From Rugamonas violacea (GTDB taxonomy: Bacteria > Pseudomonadota > Gammaproteobacteria > Burkholderiales > Burkholderiaceae_D): DNA of 46,097 bases. A program made the translations under genes and the position numbers. Numbering within the stretch: position 1 is the first letter of the stretch; every line of letters starts with the position of its first letter. The stretch lies in the NCBI RefSeq assembly GCF_016461825.1, contig NZ_JAEMNU010000149.1, positions 11,202 to 57,298 of the forward strand, written 5' to 3'. Below, in pieces: positions 37,904 through 46,097 of the stretch. The notes under the pieces are model-generated. The model saw only the letters and a list, made by a program, of their open reading frames with translations. It had not been told where the DNA came from and did not search any database.

Positions 37904-40651
37904 ATGAGCCCCACCCCGCCCATTTCCCTGACCTCCGCCTCCCGTTTCTACCAGCGCTGGCTGGCCGCCGCGCCCGGGCGCGCCGCCAAGTCCGATGAAT
38001 TGGCGCAATTATCGCTTGCCCAGCTGAATTTTGCTGACTATTTGGCAAAGGAGGCCGAGGGCGGCCTGCCCCTGGGCCGGGCCATGCGCCGGCTGCGCAA
38101 TCTGCTGGTGTGCGGCCTGATCCGCCGCGACCTGGAGGGCCGCGCCGACCTGGCCGAGGTGGTGACGACCATGACCCGCTTCGCCGACTTCGCCGTGCAG
38201 AGCCACCTGGCCGAGCTGGAGGCCGAGATGACGGCGGCCCACGGCGCGCCGATCGGCCACGAGTCGGGCCGGCTGCAACAGCTGATCGTGCTGGGCATGG
38301 GCAAGCAGGGCGGCGGCGAACTCAACGTGTCGTCCGACATCGACCTGATCTTCGTCTACCCGGAAGACGGCGACACCGCCGCCGGGCCGGGCCAGCGCGG
38401 CCTGTCCAACCACGAGTACTTCGTCCGCCTGGGCAAGAAGCTGATCGCCGCGCTGGCCGAGATCACCGAGGACGGCTTCACCTTCCGCGTCGACATGGCG
38501 CTGCGGCCGAACGGCGGCTCCGGCCCGCTGGCCGCCAGCCTGAACATGGTCGAGCGCTACCTGATCGTCCAGGGCCGCGAATGGGAGCGCTACGCCTGGG
38601 TCAAGGCGCGCGCCGTCAGCGGCGCCGCCGAGGACATCGCCGCGCTCGACGCCATCGTGCGCCCCTTCGTGTTCCGCCGCTACCTCGACTTCGGCGTCAT
38701 CGACGCCATCCGCAACATGCACGCGCAGATCCGCGCCGAGGTCAACCGCCAGGAGCGGCTGCACCCGGACCGCAGCAACAACGTCAAGCTGGGCCGTGGC
38801 GGCATCCGCGAAATCGAGTTCCTGGCCCAGGTGTTCCAGCTCATCCGTGGCGGCCGCGACGCCGACCTGCGCGACCGCTCGACCCGCGCCACCTTGCGCA
38901 CCATCGCCGACAAATCCCTGCTAAGCCACGCCATCGTCTATCAACTGCTGGCTTCCTACACCTTCCTGCGCAACCTGGAGCACCGCCTGCAATACCTCGA
39001 CGACGCCCAGACGCACACCCTGCCGGCCAACGAGGACGACCGCCTGCTGGTGGCGCGCATGATGGGCCTGGCCGACACCGCCAGCCTGCTGGCGCAGATC
39101 GAGGCCCACCGCAGCTTCGTCGCCGGCCAGTTCGACGAGATGTTCGCCGACAAGAGCGCCGCCGCCGACGGCGACATCGACCCCGGTTCCAGCAACGAGT
39201 GCGCCGATCCCGACAACCGCGAAGCCATCGAGGCGCGCTTCGCCGCCCTCGGCTTCGCCGACCCGGCCGGCGCCGCCAAGCGCCTGATCACCACTTGGCA
39301 GGCGCCGCGCCTGCAGTCGATGCCCGAGGCCAGCCGCAACCGCCTGCTGGCCCTGGTCAACACGGCGCTGCCGCTGATCGCCCGTTGCAGCGCCGAGTCC
39401 AGCGGCGCCAGCGCCCAGGCCACGCTGGGCCGCCTGCTCGACTTCTTCGAGGCGATCGCCCGCCGCTCGGCCTACCTGTCGCTGCTGACCGAATACCCGC
39501 ACACCTTGGAGCGGGTGATCCGCATGATGTGCGCCAGCGGCTGGGCCGCCACCTTCCTCAGCCAGCACCCGATCCTGCTCGACGAGCTGCTCGACGACCG
39601 CGTGCGCAACGCCGTGTTCGACCAGGCCGCGCTGGCGCTCGACCTGGAACGCCAGCTCGACGGCGCCGCCGGCGACACCGAGCGGCAGATGGACATCCTG
39701 CGCGAGGTCCACCACGCCCAGTTGTTCCACCTGCTGGCGCAGGACCTGGCCGGCGACCTGACGGTGGAAAAGCTGGCCGACCACCTGTCGGCGCTGGCCG
39801 ACACCATCGTCGCCGCCACCGTCCAGGCGGTCTGGCGCACGGTGGCGACGCGCCACCGCGAGGTGCCGCGCTTCGCCGTGATCGCCTACGGCAAGCTGGG
39901 CGGCAAGGAACTGGGCTACGTCTCCGACCTCGACGTGATCTTCCTGTTCGACGACGACGACCAGGACGCGCCGGGCCAATACGCCAAGCTGGCGCAGCGC
40001 TTCATCACCTGGATGACCTCGCACACCTCGGCCGGCATCCTGTTCGACATCGACACCGCGCTGCGGCCGGACGGCGCCAGCGGCATGCTGGTCTCCAGCG
40101 TCGCCGCCTTCGAACGCTACCAGAACGACGCCGCCTGGATGTGGGAGCACCAGGCGCTGACCCGGGCCCGCTTCTGCGCCGGCGACACCGCCATCGGCGA
40201 ACGCTTCGAACAGATCCGCCAGCAGGTGCTGCGCAAGCGGCGCCCGCTGGACGGCGGACTGAAGCGCGAGGTGCTGGCCATGCGGCAAAAGATGGCCCAG
40301 GCCCACGCCCACCGCTCCGAGCTGTTCGACCTCAAGCAGGACGCCGGCGGGATGATCGACATCGAGTTCATCGTCCAATATCTGGTGTTGCAATATGCCG
40401 CCAACTACCCGCAACTCACGGCGAACTACGGCAATATCGCCCTGTTGAAGATGTGCGGCGAGCTCGCCCTGATCGCCCCGAGCTTGGCCGCCGGGGTCGG
40501 CGACGCCTACCGCCAGCTGCGCCGCCTGCAACACCAATTGCGCCTGCAGGGCCAGGATCTGGCCCGCGTCGACCCGGCGCTGGTGGCGACGCACGCGGCC
40601 CAGGTGCGCCAACTGTGGTTGAGCATCTTCGAACAGGACGTTGCCATTTAA
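37904..40651 (+). CDS. glnE: Glutamine synthetase adenylyltransferase/deadenylase
   Basis: Bifunctional enzyme that adds AMP to or removes it from glutamine synthetase in response to PII. It has 915 residues. There are two nucleotidyltransferase domains: the N-terminal deadenylase has LGMGKQGGGELNVSSDIDLIF (GMGKQGGGELNVSSDIDL), with metal-binding Asp near 145-147, and the C-terminal adenylylase has AYGKLGGKELGYVSDLDVIF (GKLGGKELGYVSDLDVI). Each is followed by a helical GlnD-PII-uridylylase-like segment, including GGIREIEFLAQVFQLIRGG and DLKQDAGGMIDIEFIVQYL. The ATG at 37904 (MSPTPPISLTSAS) is chosen; the frame is open 30 codons further up with non-family sequence. Divergent from yhdP across 188 bp. 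Confidence 0.95.
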   Translation: MSPTPPISLTSASRFYQRWLAAAPGRAAKSDELAQLSLAQLNFADYLAKEAEGGLPLGRAMRRLRNLLVCGLIRRDLEGRADLAEVVTTMTRFADFAVQSHLAELEAEMTAAHGAPIGHESGRLQQLIVLGMGKQGGGELNVSSDIDLIFVYPEDGDTAAGPGQRGLSNHEYFVRLGKKLIAALAEITEDGFTFRVDMALRPNGGSGPLAASLNMVERYLIVQGREWERYAWVKARAVSGAAEDIAALDAIVRPFVFRRYLDFGVIDAIRNMHAQIRAEVNRQERLHPDRSNNVKLGRGGIREIEFLAQVFQLIRGGRDADLRDRSTRATLRTIADKSLLSHAIVYQLLASYTFLRNLEHRLQYLDDAQTHTLPANEDDRLLVARMMGLADTASLLAQIEAHRSFVAGQFDEMFADKSAAADGDIDPGSSNECADPDNREAIEARFAALGFADPAGAAKRLITTWQAPRLQSMPEASRNRLLALVNTALPLIARCSAESSGASAQATLGRLLDFFEAIARRSAYLSLLTEYPHTLERVIRMMCASGWAATFLSQHPILLDELLDDRVRNAVFDQAALALDLERQLDGAAGDTERQMDILREVHHAQLFHLLAQDLAGDLTVEKLADHLSALADTIVAATVQAVWRTVATRHREVPRFAVIAYGKLGGKELGYVSDLDVIFLFDDDDQDAPGQYAKLAQRFITWMTSHTSAGILFDIDTALRPDGASGMLVSSVAAFERYQNDAAWMWEHQALTRARFCAGDTAIGERFEQIRQQVLRKRRPLDGGLKREVLAMRQKMAQAHAHRSELFDLKQDAGGMIDIEFIVQYLVLQYAANYPQLTANYGNIALLKMCGELALIAPSLAAGVGDAYRQLRRLQHQLRLQGQDLARVDPALVATHAAQVRQLWLSIFEQDVAI

Positions 40652-40669
40652 CAACAGTGGAAATATATC
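40641..40669 (+). promoter_or_regulatory. Promoter candidate of the Cache-domain gene
   Basis: TTGCCA (40641-40646) and TATATC (40664-40669) at 17-nt spacing; the -35 overlaps the glnE stop. A 9-bp inverted repeat, ATATCAATG (40665-40673) / CATTGATAT (40737-40745), could fold the leader just upstream of the ribosome site. Confidence 0.4.
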
Positions 40670-40761
40670 AATGCGAGTAATATTTGCCGTAGGGAAAAGA
40701 AGCGCGTCGCGCCGGCCCGCCACCACCCACTTACACCATTGATATTTGCCAGGAGACGGAC

Positions 40762-41223
40762 ATGAAAGCAGTATTCGGCGCGCTTGCCATCAGCTTCAGT
40801 ATGCTCACCCTGCCACTGGCGGCCTCGGCCGCCGACAAGGGCTCGGCCGACGAGGCCGTCGCGATGGTCAAGAAGGCCGCCGCCCTGATCAAGTCGGACG
40901 GCAAGGACAAGGCTTTCGCCGCCTTCTCCGACACCGGCAACACCACCTTTCACGACCGCGACCTGTACATCTACGTCTACGACCTGAACGGCGTGGCCCT
41001 GGCCCACGGCAACAATCCCAAGATGGTCGGCAAGCCGCTGATCGGCCTCAAGGACAACGAGGGCAAGGCGATGATCAAGGAAATGATCGATCTGGCCAAG
41101 GCCAAGGGCAAGGGTTGGGTCGAGTTCAAATGGCCGAATCCGGTGACCAAGGCGGTCGAGGCCAAGGCCGGCTACGTCGAGAAGGTCGACGACATGCTGG
41201 TCGGCTCGGGCATCTACAAGTAA
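40762..41223 (+). CDS. Secreted single-Cache-domain protein
   Basis: 153 residues. The signal peptide (1-23, cut in AASA-AD) directs it to the periplasm. The rest is one small-molecule-sensing Cache (sCache_2) domain with no membrane anchor or output domain: AFSDTGNTTFHDRDLYIYVYD, here FSDTGNTTFHDRDLYIYV, then GVALAHGNNPKMVGKPLIGL, GKGWVEFKWPNPVTKAVEAK and YVEKVDDMLVGSGIYK. The free domain probably binds a carboxylate or similar ligand, but ligand and partner are unknown. AGGAGA lies at good distance from the ATG. It is followed after 43 nt by a YoaK-type gene. Confidence 0.88.
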   Translation: MKAVFGALAISFSMLTLPLAASAADKGSADEAVAMVKKAAALIKSDGKDKAFAAFSDTGNTTFHDRDLYIYVYDLNGVALAHGNNPKMVGKPLIGLKDNEGKAMIKEMIDLAKAKGKGWVEFKWPNPVTKAVEAKAGYVEKVDDMLVGSGIYK

Positions 41224-41266
41224 TCCCACAGGCCGGCGGCGCGGCCTGCCATCCGGAGGCCGCCGC

Positions 41267-42028
41267 ATGCCCCTGCACTATATATCCAGCCTGAGCAGTC
41301 GGCGCCGCAACCGCCGCTCCGATCTGCATCTGGGCTGCCTGCTGGCTTTTGTCGCCGGTGCCGTCAACGCCGGCGGTTTCCTGGCGATCGGTCGCTACAC
41401 CTCACACATGACCGGCATCGTCTCCAGCATGGCCGACGAGTTGGCACTGGGCCACCTCAGCTTGGTGCTGGCCGCGCTGGCCGCCTGGCTGGCGTTTCTG
41501 GCCGGCGCCGCCAGCACCGCCCTGATGGTCAACTGGGCCAGGCGCAAACACCTGCGCAGCGAATACGCGCTCAGCCTGATGGTCGAGGCCAGCCTGTTGC
41601 TGCTGTTCGGCCTCGCCGGCAGCTTTTTATCCGCGCTCGGCGACATTCTCGCACCGGTGACGGTTTTATTATTGTGCTTTATTATGGGGCTGCAGAACGC
41701 CATTATCACCAAGGCCTCCGGCGCCACCATCCGCACCACCCATATCACCGGCTTATCCACCGATGTCGGCATAGAACTGGGTAAGCTCATATATTATAAC
41801 CATCTGCAATTACCCGATTTACAGGTGCGTGCCAACCACCTTAAATTGCGCGCCCATGGATTATTGATCGGCTTCTTCTTCATTGGCGGCGTCAGCGGCG
41901 CCCTGGGTTTTAAGCACATTGGTTTCTCCGCCACGATATTCCCCGCCGCCTTATTGGCCGTGATGGCCGCCGGCCCGATATTCCACGATCTGCGCCTGCG
42001 CTGGCGGCTGAAACGCCAGCGTTCCTGA
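41267..42028 (+). CDS. YoaK/DUF1275 family membrane protein
   Basis: Integral membrane protein of 253 residues with about six hydrophobic segments and a basic N-terminus (SSRRRNRRSDLH). The DUF1275 hallmarks are present: LAFVAGAVNAGGFLAIGRYTSHMTG (AFVAGAVNAGGFLA then RYTSHMTG), CFIMGLQNAIITKASGATIRTTHITG (FIMGLQNAIITKASGATIR then TTHITG), and DVGIELGK. Function of the family is unestablished. GGAGG precedes the ATG at good spacing. Possibly co-transcribed with the Cache gene 43 nt upstream, but a functional link is only a guess. Confidence 0.9.
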   Translation: MPLHYISSLSSRRRNRRSDLHLGCLLAFVAGAVNAGGFLAIGRYTSHMTGIVSSMADELALGHLSLVLAALAAWLAFLAGAASTALMVNWARRKHLRSEYALSLMVEASLLLLFGLAGSFLSALGDILAPVTVLLLCFIMGLQNAIITKASGATIRTTHITGLSTDVGIELGKLIYYNHLQLPDLQVRANHLKLRAHGLLIGFFFIGGVSGALGFKHIGFSATIFPAALLAVMAAGPIFHDLRLRWRLKRQRS

Positions 42029-42435
42029 GGCCGCCCCGGCCCACCGCCGCGCGCTCCCCCGGCGGCCTCCCCAACGACCTCTCCCGTACCACCCGGGTAT
42101 TTGCTTGCCTAGACAAATGGCAAAGCGCAGACGCGTTTTTGCGCCTTCCACATGCCAATTTTTGGCGTGTACAAGCAACAATTTGGCTTATCAGTCATGC
42201 CCCGCCGGCACCGCAAGGAAACGGCACGGCGCGCCGGCAAGCCGCGCGGGAGGCGACAAGATAATATTTCGGCGGAAATGACGGCAAGCTGCGGCGCGGT
42301 TTCAATAGCAACTTTTATATTGCCCTCCACTCGCCTGCGCAGGCCGGCCGAGTGAGCAAAGAATATTGCCCAATCAAATATTTTGTGATTTTTCGAGCAA
42401 TATCGCGACCATCCAATAACGGCCACCTCGAAAAC

Positions 42436-42529
42436 CGTCATTCCCGCGCACGCGGGAATCTATACCCCGCATCTCCATTGGCTCAGCATGGGTTCCCGCC
42501 TACGCGGTCCGCCGATGCGGAACGACAAC
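42436..42529. repeat. MITE-like palindromic element
   Basis: Begins CGTCATTCCCGCG and folds at once into ATTCCCGCG-CA-CGCGGGAAT (42440-42459). About 30 nt later comes GGGTTCCCGCCTACGCGG, and it ends GCGGAACGACAAC, so its ends are partly inverted copies (CGTCATTCC against GGAACGACA). This resembles the small non-coding repeats built on the TCATTCCCGCG motif in many proteobacteria. Copy number is unknown from this window. Confidence 0.5.
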
Positions 42530-42871
42530 TTGGTGGTTTTTCGAAGTGCCCTGACGCGCCGCATGGTGGAATTTTTCGCCGCCGCTCCATCCAATTCCGT
42601 CGCCTCGGCATATTCGATGGATGTGTGTGAACTTCGTGGACGATATTCTTCTTCTTTGAATAGTCGCGCACCATGCCGCAGTCGTAACAACCCCACCGAC
42701 CGCGACATCCGGAGATAAAAACGGCATGGCGGATTGGCATCGGCACATGCTGATAAAAGGTGGTGTGAGCTGTCGCCCGCCCTGCGCCCGCGCGCCGCCC
42801 GCCAAGAAAATTACAAATAACTCAATGCAATAAAATTACTGTTGCTTTTTCGCGAATATTGGTTTTTTATA

Positions 42872-42900
42872 TTTACAGCCCCATCCACGCTCGGTACAGT
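42872..42900 (+). promoter_or_regulatory. Promoter of TBDT 4
   Basis: TTTACA (42872-42877) and TACAGT (42895-42900) at 17-nt spacing; leader of about 60 nt containing an AT hairpin GTTAAAA-AAAA-TTTTAAC (42906-42923). Confidence 0.45.
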
Positions 42901-42967
42901 GCATCGTTAAAAAAAATTTTAACAACAATAGCAAAAAATACTCTACACATCTTTGAGGAGTTTGGGA

Positions 42968-45901
42968 ATGATGAAGGAAACGGTTTTGGCACGCTCGGTC
43001 CGCATGATCTGCGTCGGCGGCGTTGCACTGAGCATGCAGGCGGCATTCGCACAAGAAGCCCCGCAGGCGATTCAAAAAGTCCAGGTGACCGGCTCGCGCC
43101 TGCTGAGCCCGAACGCCGACTCGGCCACCCCGCTGCAGATCCTGAGCTCGGCCGACATCGCCGCGTCCGGCGCCACCAACTTGCAAGAGTTGCTGCAAAA
43201 AAACCCAACCATGGGCACGCCCACGCTGAGCCGCAACAACTCGAACTTCCTGACCTCGGGCGGCGGCGTCACCACCGTCAACCTGCGCAACCTCGGCGAT
43301 GAACGCACCCTGGTGCTGGTCAACGGCCGCCGCTTCGTCTCCGGCGTGCCCGGCAGCAGCGCCGTCGACCTGAACACCATCCCGACCGACTTCATCGAGC
43401 GCGTCGAACTGCTGACCGGCGGCGCCTCGGCGACCTACGGTTCGGACGCCGTCGCCGGTGTCGTCAACATCATTCTCAAACGCAACTTCAACGGCGTCGC
43501 CTTCGACGCGCAGACCGGCCGCAGCTCGGAAGGCGACGATTTCAAGAAAAAACTCTCGCTGACCTTCGGCACCAGCAGCGCCGACGGCGCCAGCAACGTC
43601 ATGGGCCACCTGGGCTACTCCAAGCAAGGCGCGGTGTTCTCGCGCGACCGCGCCGCCTCGGCGGTCGACCAGTTCACCTCGGTCGAAGACGGCGACCCGT
43701 CCGGCGTCTTCAAGCCGACCCGTCCGTTCTACTCCAGCTACATTCCGGCCGGCACCTTCTTCCATGACACCGGCAAGTTCACCTACGACGCCGCCGGCAA
43801 CGTCATCCCGGTCGACACCAACGGCGCCAAGGGCGCGCCGACCGGCTTCAATCGCTCGGCCTATCGCACCATCGCCGTACCGACCGAACGCTTCCTGATC
43901 GCCACCACGGGCAACCACACGTTCAACGACAATGTCAGCGCCTATTTCGAGGGTAATTTCGCCTCGACCAAGACGCGCACCGCGACCGAACCGTTCGCCT
44001 TGAAGTCGGGCGACATCTACAAAGCCACCGGCGGCCAGGTGCCGGCCGAAATGCTGATCGGCGGCCAGAAGGGCGCCATCATGCGCAACCCGCTGGTGCC
44101 GCAGTACCTGTTCGACCGCATCACCGACAACGACGGCGACGGCCTGCGCGACTACAGCTTCACCCGCCGCATGTCCGAAGTGGGCCTGCGCACCTCGGGC
44201 GCCGAACGCGACACCTTCCGCATCGCCACCGGCCTGAAAGGCACGGTCAAGGACTGGAACTACGATACCTATATCGTCTACGGCAAGACCAAGGAATCGC
44301 AGGGTTCGACCGGCCAGGTCAACGTGCTGAACTTCCGCAACGCCCTCGAGGCCGTGACCGACGTCAACGACGACAACCACAACAACAGCACCACCGACGT
44401 GATCTGCGCCGACGCCAACGCCCGCGCCCTCGGTTGCGTTCCGGCCAATATCTTCGGCGCCGGCAAAATCAGCCCGGAAGCGCTGAAATACATCATCGCG
44501 CCGTCCTCGCTGGAAACGGCCGTCACCCAGAAACTGGCCGGCGGTTCGATCAGCGGCGAGATCTTCGATCTGCCGGCCGGCAAGGTCGGCCTGGCCGTCG
44601 GCTTCGAATGGCGCGAGGAAACGTCGAGCAGTGTCGCCGACCCGCTGACCCAGGCCGGCCTGAACGCCGGCAACGCCATCCCGCCGACCGTGGGCAGCTT
44701 CCACGTGCGCGAATTTTTCGCCGAAACCCGCGTCCCGCTGCTCAAGGACCAACCGTTCGCCAAGTCGCTGGCCTTCACCGGCGCCTTCCGCAACGGCAAG
44801 TACTCGACCGTCGGCGTCACCAACAGCTGGAACGCCGGCCTCGAATGGTCGCCCGTGTCCGACATCAAGTTCCGCGGCACCCGTGCCCTGTCGACCCGCG
44901 CGCCGAACATCAGCGAGTTGTACCAACCGCCTAGCCAGACCTTCCCGAACGATCTGACCGACCCTTGCGACGGCTTGAAGCTGACCTCGGTCGGCGCGGC
45001 CGCCGATGCCTGCCGTAGCAACCCTTACGTGCTGGCCAACATGAAGAGCAACGGCGGCACGTTCACGCTGAGCCAGGCCGACCAGCAAGGCATCAGCGGC
45101 TATGACCGCGGCAATGCCGGCCTGAAGGCGGAAAAAGGCCGTTCGACCACCCTCGGCGTCGTCATCACTCCGCGCTCCATCCCGATGCTGAGCAAGTTCA
45201 CCTTCACGGCGGATTACTTCAACATCAAGATTGCCGACGCCATCGTGACCACGCCGCGCACAGTGACCCTGACCCAATGCTATGGCGGCAGCAACACGAG
45301 CTTGTGCAAACTCATCACCCGCCGCACCTCCACCTCGGGCGACACCAACATCGGCGCCATCACCTATATCGACGCCAGCTCCGAGAACAACGGTGGCCGT
45401 GGCACCGAAGGTGTGGACATGACCCTGTCGTGGTCGGACAAGGTCGGCCCGGGACGTCTGAGCGCCAACGTCGCCTACACCTATCTGAAGGACTTCTATG
45501 ACATTCCGCTGAAAGGGGTGCCAGAAGACTCCGGCACCGGTGAAGTCGGCTTTGCCCGCAACAAGGCCGTCATCAACCTGGCCTACAAATGGGGTGCGTG
45601 GGGTGTCACCTCGACCACTTCCTACACCGGCCCAAGCGCGCTGGATGACCAATGGCTTGCCGGCAACCACCTGCCAGCCGGTTCGGTCAAGGTCGGCTCG
45701 AAGACCTATAACGACTTCCAGTTCACCTATGCCGCCAACAAGAGCGTCGAACTGTACCTGGGGATCAACAACGCCTTCGATGCCAAGGCGCCACCGATCA
45801 TCACCGGAATCAGCGGCAACACCACCGGCGCCGAAACCAACGCCAGCGTGTACGATCCGATCGGCCGTCGCTACTACCTGGGCGTGCGCGGCACCCTGTA
45901 A
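42968..45901 (+). CDS. TonB-dependent outer-membrane receptor 4
   Basis: TBDT of 977 residues. Signal peptide 1-28 (QAAFA-QE), starting MMKETVLARSVRMIC like the three receptors at 18-28 kb, with GAGGAG upstream of the ATG. The plug has VQVTGSRLLSPNAD, VNLRNLGDERTLVLVNGRR and LLTGGASATYGSDAVAGVVN; a long barrel follows. The protein diverges clearly from receptors 1-3 beyond the leader and belongs to the GSRL/GSRI class. The C-terminus reads RRYYLGVRGTL, so the last residue is Leu rather than the aromatic residue that usually ends the barrel. Substrate unknown. It stands alone between a repeat-rich gap and a transposase fragment. Confidence 0.93.
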   Translation: MMKETVLARSVRMICVGGVALSMQAAFAQEAPQAIQKVQVTGSRLLSPNADSATPLQILSSADIAASGATNLQELLQKNPTMGTPTLSRNNSNFLTSGGGVTTVNLRNLGDERTLVLVNGRRFVSGVPGSSAVDLNTIPTDFIERVELLTGGASATYGSDAVAGVVNIILKRNFNGVAFDAQTGRSSEGDDFKKKLSLTFGTSSADGASNVMGHLGYSKQGAVFSRDRAASAVDQFTSVEDGDPSGVFKPTRPFYSSYIPAGTFFHDTGKFTYDAAGNVIPVDTNGAKGAPTGFNRSAYRTIAVPTERFLIATTGNHTFNDNVSAYFEGNFASTKTRTATEPFALKSGDIYKATGGQVPAEMLIGGQKGAIMRNPLVPQYLFDRITDNDGDGLRDYSFTRRMSEVGLRTSGAERDTFRIATGLKGTVKDWNYDTYIVYGKTKESQGSTGQVNVLNFRNALEAVTDVNDDNHNNSTTDVICADANARALGCVPANIFGAGKISPEALKYIIAPSSLETAVTQKLAGGSISGEIFDLPAGKVGLAVGFEWREETSSSVADPLTQAGLNAGNAIPPTVGSFHVREFFAETRVPLLKDQPFAKSLAFTGAFRNGKYSTVGVTNSWNAGLEWSPVSDIKFRGTRALSTRAPNISELYQPPSQTFPNDLTDPCDGLKLTSVGAAADACRSNPYVLANMKSNGGTFTLSQADQQGISGYDRGNAGLKAEKGRSTTLGVVITPRSIPMLSKFTFTADYFNIKIADAIVTTPRTVTLTQCYGGSNTSLCKLITRRTSTSGDTNIGAITYIDASSENNGGRGTEGVDMTLSWSDKVGPGRLSANVAYTYLKDFYDIPLKGVPEDSGTGEVGFARNKAVINLAYKWGAWGVTSTTSYTGPSALDDQWLAGNHLPAGSVKVGSKTYNDFQFTYAANKSVELYLGINNAFDAKAPPIITGISGNTTGAETNASVYDPIGRRYYLGVRGTL

Positions 45902-45947
45902 TCTCAGCAGCAAACTGCGGGCGGCTCGCGCCGCCCGCCGCAACACG

Positions 45948-45978
45948 GCGGCGAGCTTGGGCTCGCCGCTTTTTTTTT
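45948..45978 (+). terminator. Rho-independent terminator of TBDT 4
   Basis: GCGGCGAGC-TTGG-GCTCGCCGC, perfect 9-bp stem, followed by nine T. A second perfect hairpin GCGGGCGGC-TCGC-GCCGCCCGC (45917-45938) precedes it. Confidence 0.9.
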
Positions 45979-46014
45979 CGCCCCGGCGCCGCCTCGCCGC
46001 CAATAAAAAAAGGT

Positions 46015-46097
46015 TCATCGCGGTTTGCCGGGGAAGGCATCCTTGATTTTGAGGAAGAAGTATGCGGAGTCCCGGAAACCGTAAGCCATCCGCTTGA
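46015..46097 (-). CDS. C-terminal end of a probable ISL3-family transposase (partial)
   Basis: The last 26 codons of a minus-strand frame that runs off the window: KRMAYGFRDSAYFF, then LKIKDAFPGKPR and a TGA at 46015-46017. The (K)R(M/Q)AYGFRDxxYFxLKI ending is characteristic of ISL3-type DDE transposases, by recall of the family. Whether the element is complete cannot be told. No terminal inverted repeat was identified in the 36 bp between this stop and the TBDT 4 terminator. Confidence 0.6.
   Translation of the reverse strand, partial: KRMAYGFRDSAYFFLKIKDAFPGKPR

Larger units (their letters stand above)
42029..42967. other. 0.94-kb gene-free stretch with repeat-like structures
   Basis: No gene is recognised; several short overlapping frames have no family features and differ from the local coding pattern. 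Contents: a CACTCG...CGAGTG hairpin with inner CCTGCGCAGG (about 42328-42354), an ATATTGC/GCAATAT inverted repeat (about 42362-42406), a repeat-like palindromic element (42436-42529), and the TBDT 4 promoter at the right end. Base composition is more AT-rich at both ends. Confidence 0.6.

Noticed and set aside
42483..42805. Overlapping short minus-strand frames of 82-101 codons
   Set aside because: They run through the palindromic repeat, have no consistent ribosome site and match nothing recognisable; likely chance frames.

Overview
The window reads as a high-GC betaproteobacterial chromosome segment, most likely Oxalobacteraceae (Massilia/Duganella/Janthinobacterium type). This is inferred from the rimP-nusA-infB-rbfA-truB order next to typA, the yhdP/nitrilase/tldD block divergent from glnE, and several large TonB-dependent receptors (TBDTs) with near-identical N-termini. 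No species call is possible from the sequence alone. The window opens with 14 C residues, probably a contig-end artefact.

Layout. (1) 0-11.7 kb, all minus strand: rimP-nusA-infB-rbfA-truB, then typA with its own promoter. Upstream in the same direction lie scpB and rluB, which overlap. (2) 12-14.5 kb, minus: glucokinase with a HexR-like operator, and a DedA-rhodanese fusion. (3) 14.5-18.3 kb, minus: a peptide-type ABC importer (two permeases and a double ATPase) without a binding-protein gene. (4) 18.6-28.2 kb, plus: three intact TBDT genes and one TBDT pseudogene remnant, divergent from the importer across a region holding a perfect 20-bp palindrome. Together (3) and (4) look like an outer- plus inner-membrane uptake locus, probably for peptides. 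(5) 28.3-31 kb, minus: DAHP synthase aroG preceded by a Phe/Tyr-rich leader peptide and a terminator, then an orphan sulfite-oxidase-like protein. (6) 31.1-37.7 kb, minus: tldD, a Nit1-type amidase and yhdP. (7) 37.9-42 kb, plus: glnE, a secreted Cache-domain protein and a YoaK/DUF1275 membrane protein. (8) 42-46.1 kb: a 0.94-kb gene-free stretch with repeat-like palindromes, a fourth TBDT, and the C-terminal end of a probable ISL3-type transposase running off the window.

The most interesting observations are regulatory. The aroG leader has all the parts of a ribosome-stalling attenuator: promoter, 22-codon aromatic-rich peptide, competing antiterminator, and terminator with a U-run. The rimP-nusA-infB leader has an intrinsic terminator between a good promoter and the first gene, which would suit NusA autoregulation. 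The TBDT/ABC divergent region has an operator-like palindrome exactly where the ABC promoter would need a -35 element. All functional statements are inferred from sequence; no search or alignment was run.
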